Below are positions 60,599-64,000 of a DNA stretch of 64,000 bases, one piece after another. Positions within the stretch are counted from its first letter, which is position 1. Each line of letters starts with the position of its first letter. Origin of the DNA: Streptomyces fumigatiscleroticus. Lineage in GTDB: Bacteria; Actinomycetota; Actinomycetes; Streptomycetales; Streptomycetaceae. Below the pieces are notes generated by a model. That model was not told where the DNA came from. It ran no database searches and saw only the letters and a list, made by a program, of their open reading frames with translations. The stretch lies in the NCBI RefSeq assembly GCF_014647975.1, contig NZ_BMQF01000002.1:1-64000 (forward strand). Direction: 5' to 3'. A program made the position numbers and the translations under genes.

Positions 60599-61180
60599 TC
60601 ATCCGGCCACGGCCTCGTACAGGCTCCACACCCCGAGGGCCAGCATCAGCAGCGCCGCGATCTGGGTGATCAGCTTCAGCGGCACCCGCTTCATCAGGGC
60701 CTTTCCGCCGACGATGCCCAGTCCGGCCACCGCCCACAGGGCCAGCACCGCGCCCAGGCCGACGGAGAGCGGGTCGTCGTAGCGGGCCGCGAGGTTCGCC
60801 GTCATGATCTGCGTCAGATCGCCGAACTCGGCGACGAGGATGAGCATGAAACCGGCCCCGGCGACCTTCCAGAAGGACTGGTTCTCCGGCTTGCGGACCT
60901 CTTCCTCCTCCTCGTCCTTCTTCAGCAGCAGCATCGCGGCGCCGCCCAGGAACAGCACACCCGTCAGCGCGTGCACGATCTGCTGCGGCAGCAGCGTCAG
61001 CACACTGCCGGCCGCGACGGCGAGCACGACGTGCAGCGTGAAGGCCGCGGCGACCCCGGCGAACACGTACGAGGCGCGGTAGCGGGTGCCGAGGACGAGT
61101 CCGGCGAGCGCGGTCTTGTCCGGGAGTTCGGCGAGGAAGACGACGCCGAAGACGAGCGCCGTCACGGTCAAGCTGATCAA
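60599..61180 (-). CDS. TMEM165/GDT1-family cation (Mn2+/Ca2+) exporter
   Basis: A 193-residue protein with six spans in two inverted halves, each with the GDT1 motif: 'FLAELPDKTALAGL' and 'LVAEFGDLTQIMT' (E-x-G/P-D-K/L-T). The central cytosolic loop is strongly acidic ('KKDEEEEEVRKPE'), as is common in the family. The family exports Mn2+ or Ca2+. The TTG at 61180 follows GAGGAAC. A yybP-ykoY manganese riboswitch lies in the leader, which points to Mn2+ export induced by excess Mn. Confidence 0.9.
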   Translation of the reverse strand: MISLTVTALVFGVVFLAELPDKTALAGLVLGTRYRASYVFAGVAAAFTLHVVLAVAAGSVLTLLPQQIVHALTGVLFLGGAAMLLLKKDEEEEEVRKPENQSFWKVAGAGFMLILVAEFGDLTQIMTANLAARYDDPLSVGLGAVLALWAVAGLGIVGGKALMKRVPLKLITQIAALLMLALGVWSLYEAVAG

Positions 61181-61292
61181 GGGTTCCTCAATCGGTCGGG
61201 GCTGCCCCCACCGAGAGTGCTGAGCGCTGCTGCGACACCTCGGCAGGGCAGCACACGGACGCCCGTGCCACGCGGCACGAGCAGTGCACTGC

Positions 61293-61411
61293 TTGCCGAA
61301 GGTCTCGCTGGGCCGACCCCGTGATCCCCACGGTCCGAGGTCCGCCTCCGGGCGCCGGCTCAGGCTGGCTGAGCAGTATGTCGACGGTCCGGCGAAGAGC
61401 TACTCCCCTTC
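61293..61411 (-). promoter_or_regulatory. yybP-ykoY manganese riboswitch
   Basis: On the minus strand the leader begins AAGGGGAGTAGCTCTTCGCC, followed by GTCGACATACTGCTCAGCC, and ends CCCAGCGAGACCTTCGGC. These are the conserved blocks of the yybP-ykoY class, which senses Mn2+ and usually switches expression on. It lies 113 bases upstream of the GDT1-type exporter. Boundaries are approximate to a few bases. Confidence 0.85.
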
Positions 61412-61479
61412 TGCGCCGTCCATAGTACGCGAGCACCCGGCCGGAACCGCGAGGCGGAGATCCGCGACGGAACCCGGCG

Positions 61480-61670
61480 CCGGTTCCGTCACCGGCCCCC
61501 GGGACCGATCCCCGCGCCGGTTCCGTCACCGGCCCCCGTCACCGGCCCCCGGGACCGCTCCCGGCACCGATTCCCTCACCGCTCCCGGGACCGCTCCCGG
61601 CACCGATTCCCTCACCGCTCCCGGCACCGATTCCCTCACCGGTCCCGGGACCGGCCCCGGCGCATTCCGT
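61480..61670. repeat. Short CCGG-rich tandem repeats
   Basis: Imperfect units of about 15-30 bases, variants of CCGGGACCGCTCCCGGCACC and GATTCCCTCACCGCTC, repeat through this tract between the Mn riboswitch and the HNH nuclease gene. Nothing coding is supported; the open frame across it encodes only 'APGTDSLT' repeats. Confidence 0.6.
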
Positions 61671-61793
61671 CACAGATATTGCTGTGTCATGTTCACGTCA
61701 TTAACTTCTCACCGACCGCACACCTGTCCGCAACACGGCGCGGCGAGCATTCCCTCGCCCGCTCCGACACCCCCACTCGACCAGGGAGTTCGC

Positions 61794-62438
61794 ATGCCGA
61801 AGTTCTACGCGCGTCGACGAGTCAGCATACTGGCCGGCCTCACCGCGCTCATAGCCTCCGCCGGGCTGTTCAACGGCCCCGCCGCCTCCGCCGCCCTCCC
61901 CACCCCGGTCAGCGCCGCCACCGCCCGCACCTACCTGGCCTCCCTCACCGTGGCCACCGAGAACCGCACCGGCTACGACCGCGACCTGTTCCCGCACTGG
62001 ATCACCCAGTCCGGCGCCTGCAACACCCGCGAGACCGTCCTGAAGCGCGACGGCAGCAACGTCGTCACCGACTCCTCCTGCGCCGCCACCAGCGGCAGCT
62101 GGTACTCGCAGTACGACGGCGCGACCTGGACCGCCGCCTCCGACCTCGACATCGACCACCTCGTCCCGCTGGCCGAGGCCTGGGACTCCGGCGCGAGCAA
62201 GTGGACCACCGCCCAGCGCCAGGCCTTCGCCAACGACCTGACCCGCCCGCAGCTCATCGCCGTCACCGACGACGTCAACCAGGCCAAGGGCGACCAGGAC
62301 CCGGCCACCTGGATGCCCTCCCGGACCGCCTACCGCTGCACCTACGTGCGCGCCTGGGTGCAGGTGAAGTACTACTACGGCCTCTCCGTGGACTCCGCCG
62401 AGAAGTCCGCGCTGACCGGTTACCTGGCGGGCTGCTGA
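61794..62438 (+). CDS. Secreted HNH endonuclease-family protein
   Basis: A 214-residue secreted protein. A signal peptide with Arg-rich start ('YARRRVSILAGLTALIASAGL', ending 'AASAAL') is followed by a GmrSD/DUF1524-type HNH domain: 'YDRDLFPHW', 'DLDIDHLVPLAEAWDSGA' (His-His centre with Asp), 'ANDLTRPQLIAVTDDVNQAKGDQDPATWMP' in pieces (Asn and Lys of the beta-beta-alpha-metal motif). It also has four Cys likely paired outside. It would degrade extracellular DNA. ATG at 61794 with CAGGGAG upstream. Confidence 0.88.
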   Translation: MPKFYARRRVSILAGLTALIASAGLFNGPAASAALPTPVSAATARTYLASLTVATENRTGYDRDLFPHWITQSGACNTRETVLKRDGSNVVTDSSCAATSGSWYSQYDGATWTAASDLDIDHLVPLAEAWDSGASKWTTAQRQAFANDLTRPQLIAVTDDVNQAKGDQDPATWMPSRTAYRCTYVRAWVQVKYYYGLSVDSAEKSALTGYLAGC

Positions 62439-62514
62439 CCGTCCGGACGCCCGGACCCTACCCGCTGACCTCCGTCGTTCCGTACCGTACGGGGCGACGG
62501 AGGAGGGGATCACC

Positions 62515-64000
<1,486 letters not shown>

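Noticed and set aside
61284..61793. N-terminal extension of the HNH nuclease to 384 residues
   Set aside because: It would place a clear signal peptide in mid-protein and translate the riboswitch antisense and the CCGG repeats; the ATG at 61794 is right for a secreted protein.

Overview
The window reads as high-GC Streptomyces chromosome. Codons end in G or C, GTG starts are common, many neighbouring genes overlap as GTGA or ATGA, and the window carries actinobacterial families such as a fused EccC, DUF6507, DUF6177 and an SCO2322-type protein. Assignments come from reading the sequence and remembered family motifs; no database search was run.

Region 1 (1-15300) looks like an accessory insertion beside the RNase P RNA gene. 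It starts with a transposase remnant and carries a tightly packed type VII secretion (T7SS) operon. The operon holds two WXG100-like proteins, a DUF6507 protein, a large polymorphic toxin with a PD-(D/E)XK nuclease tail, an Imm49-type immunity protein, a small membrane protein, EccD, a MinD-like ATPase, fused EccC and a DUF6177 protein. EccB, EccE and MycP are absent from the window. Convergent to it is a two-gene ubiquitin-like conjugation module, an E2 followed by a JAMM peptidase-E1 fusion, with an ordered array of 11-bp direct repeats just upstream. rnpB (15437-15849) follows.

Region 2 (15800-38200) is core chromosome. It has an EamA exporter, AraC, MerR and TetR/KstR-like regulators, YaaA, KDPG aldolase, a bifunctional RNase H/acid phosphatase, a zinc-ribbon protein with a CTG start, a Nif3-like protein, a two-component system, an MFS exporter, methyltransferases, a cell-wall amidase and a glycosyltransferase/methyltransferase/alpha-toroid operon. 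It also holds a near-palindromic MITE-like element and a truncated MaoC pseudogene.

Region 3 (38200-44440) is a cobalamin-uptake operon behind a probable cobalamin riboswitch. Two membrane-anchored extracellular proteins precede an ECF transporter (T, fused double ATPase, S). The first is an alpha/alpha-toroid protein and the second an SCO2322-type protein; together they resemble the two domains of animal transcobalamin/intrinsic factor split over two genes.

Region 4 (44440-64000) is mixed core: a lytic transglycosylase, membrane glycosyltransferases (one fused to a PAP2 phosphatase), two MFS transporters (one with a C-terminal winged-helix-like extension), secreted and peptidoglycan-binding proteins, a HAD phosphatase, a TMEM165/GDT1 cation exporter behind a yybP-ykoY manganese riboswitch, a secreted HNH nuclease and the start of a PhoD-like phosphatase. 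Intergenic regions carry typical Streptomyces repeats, including a 103-bp tandem repeat.
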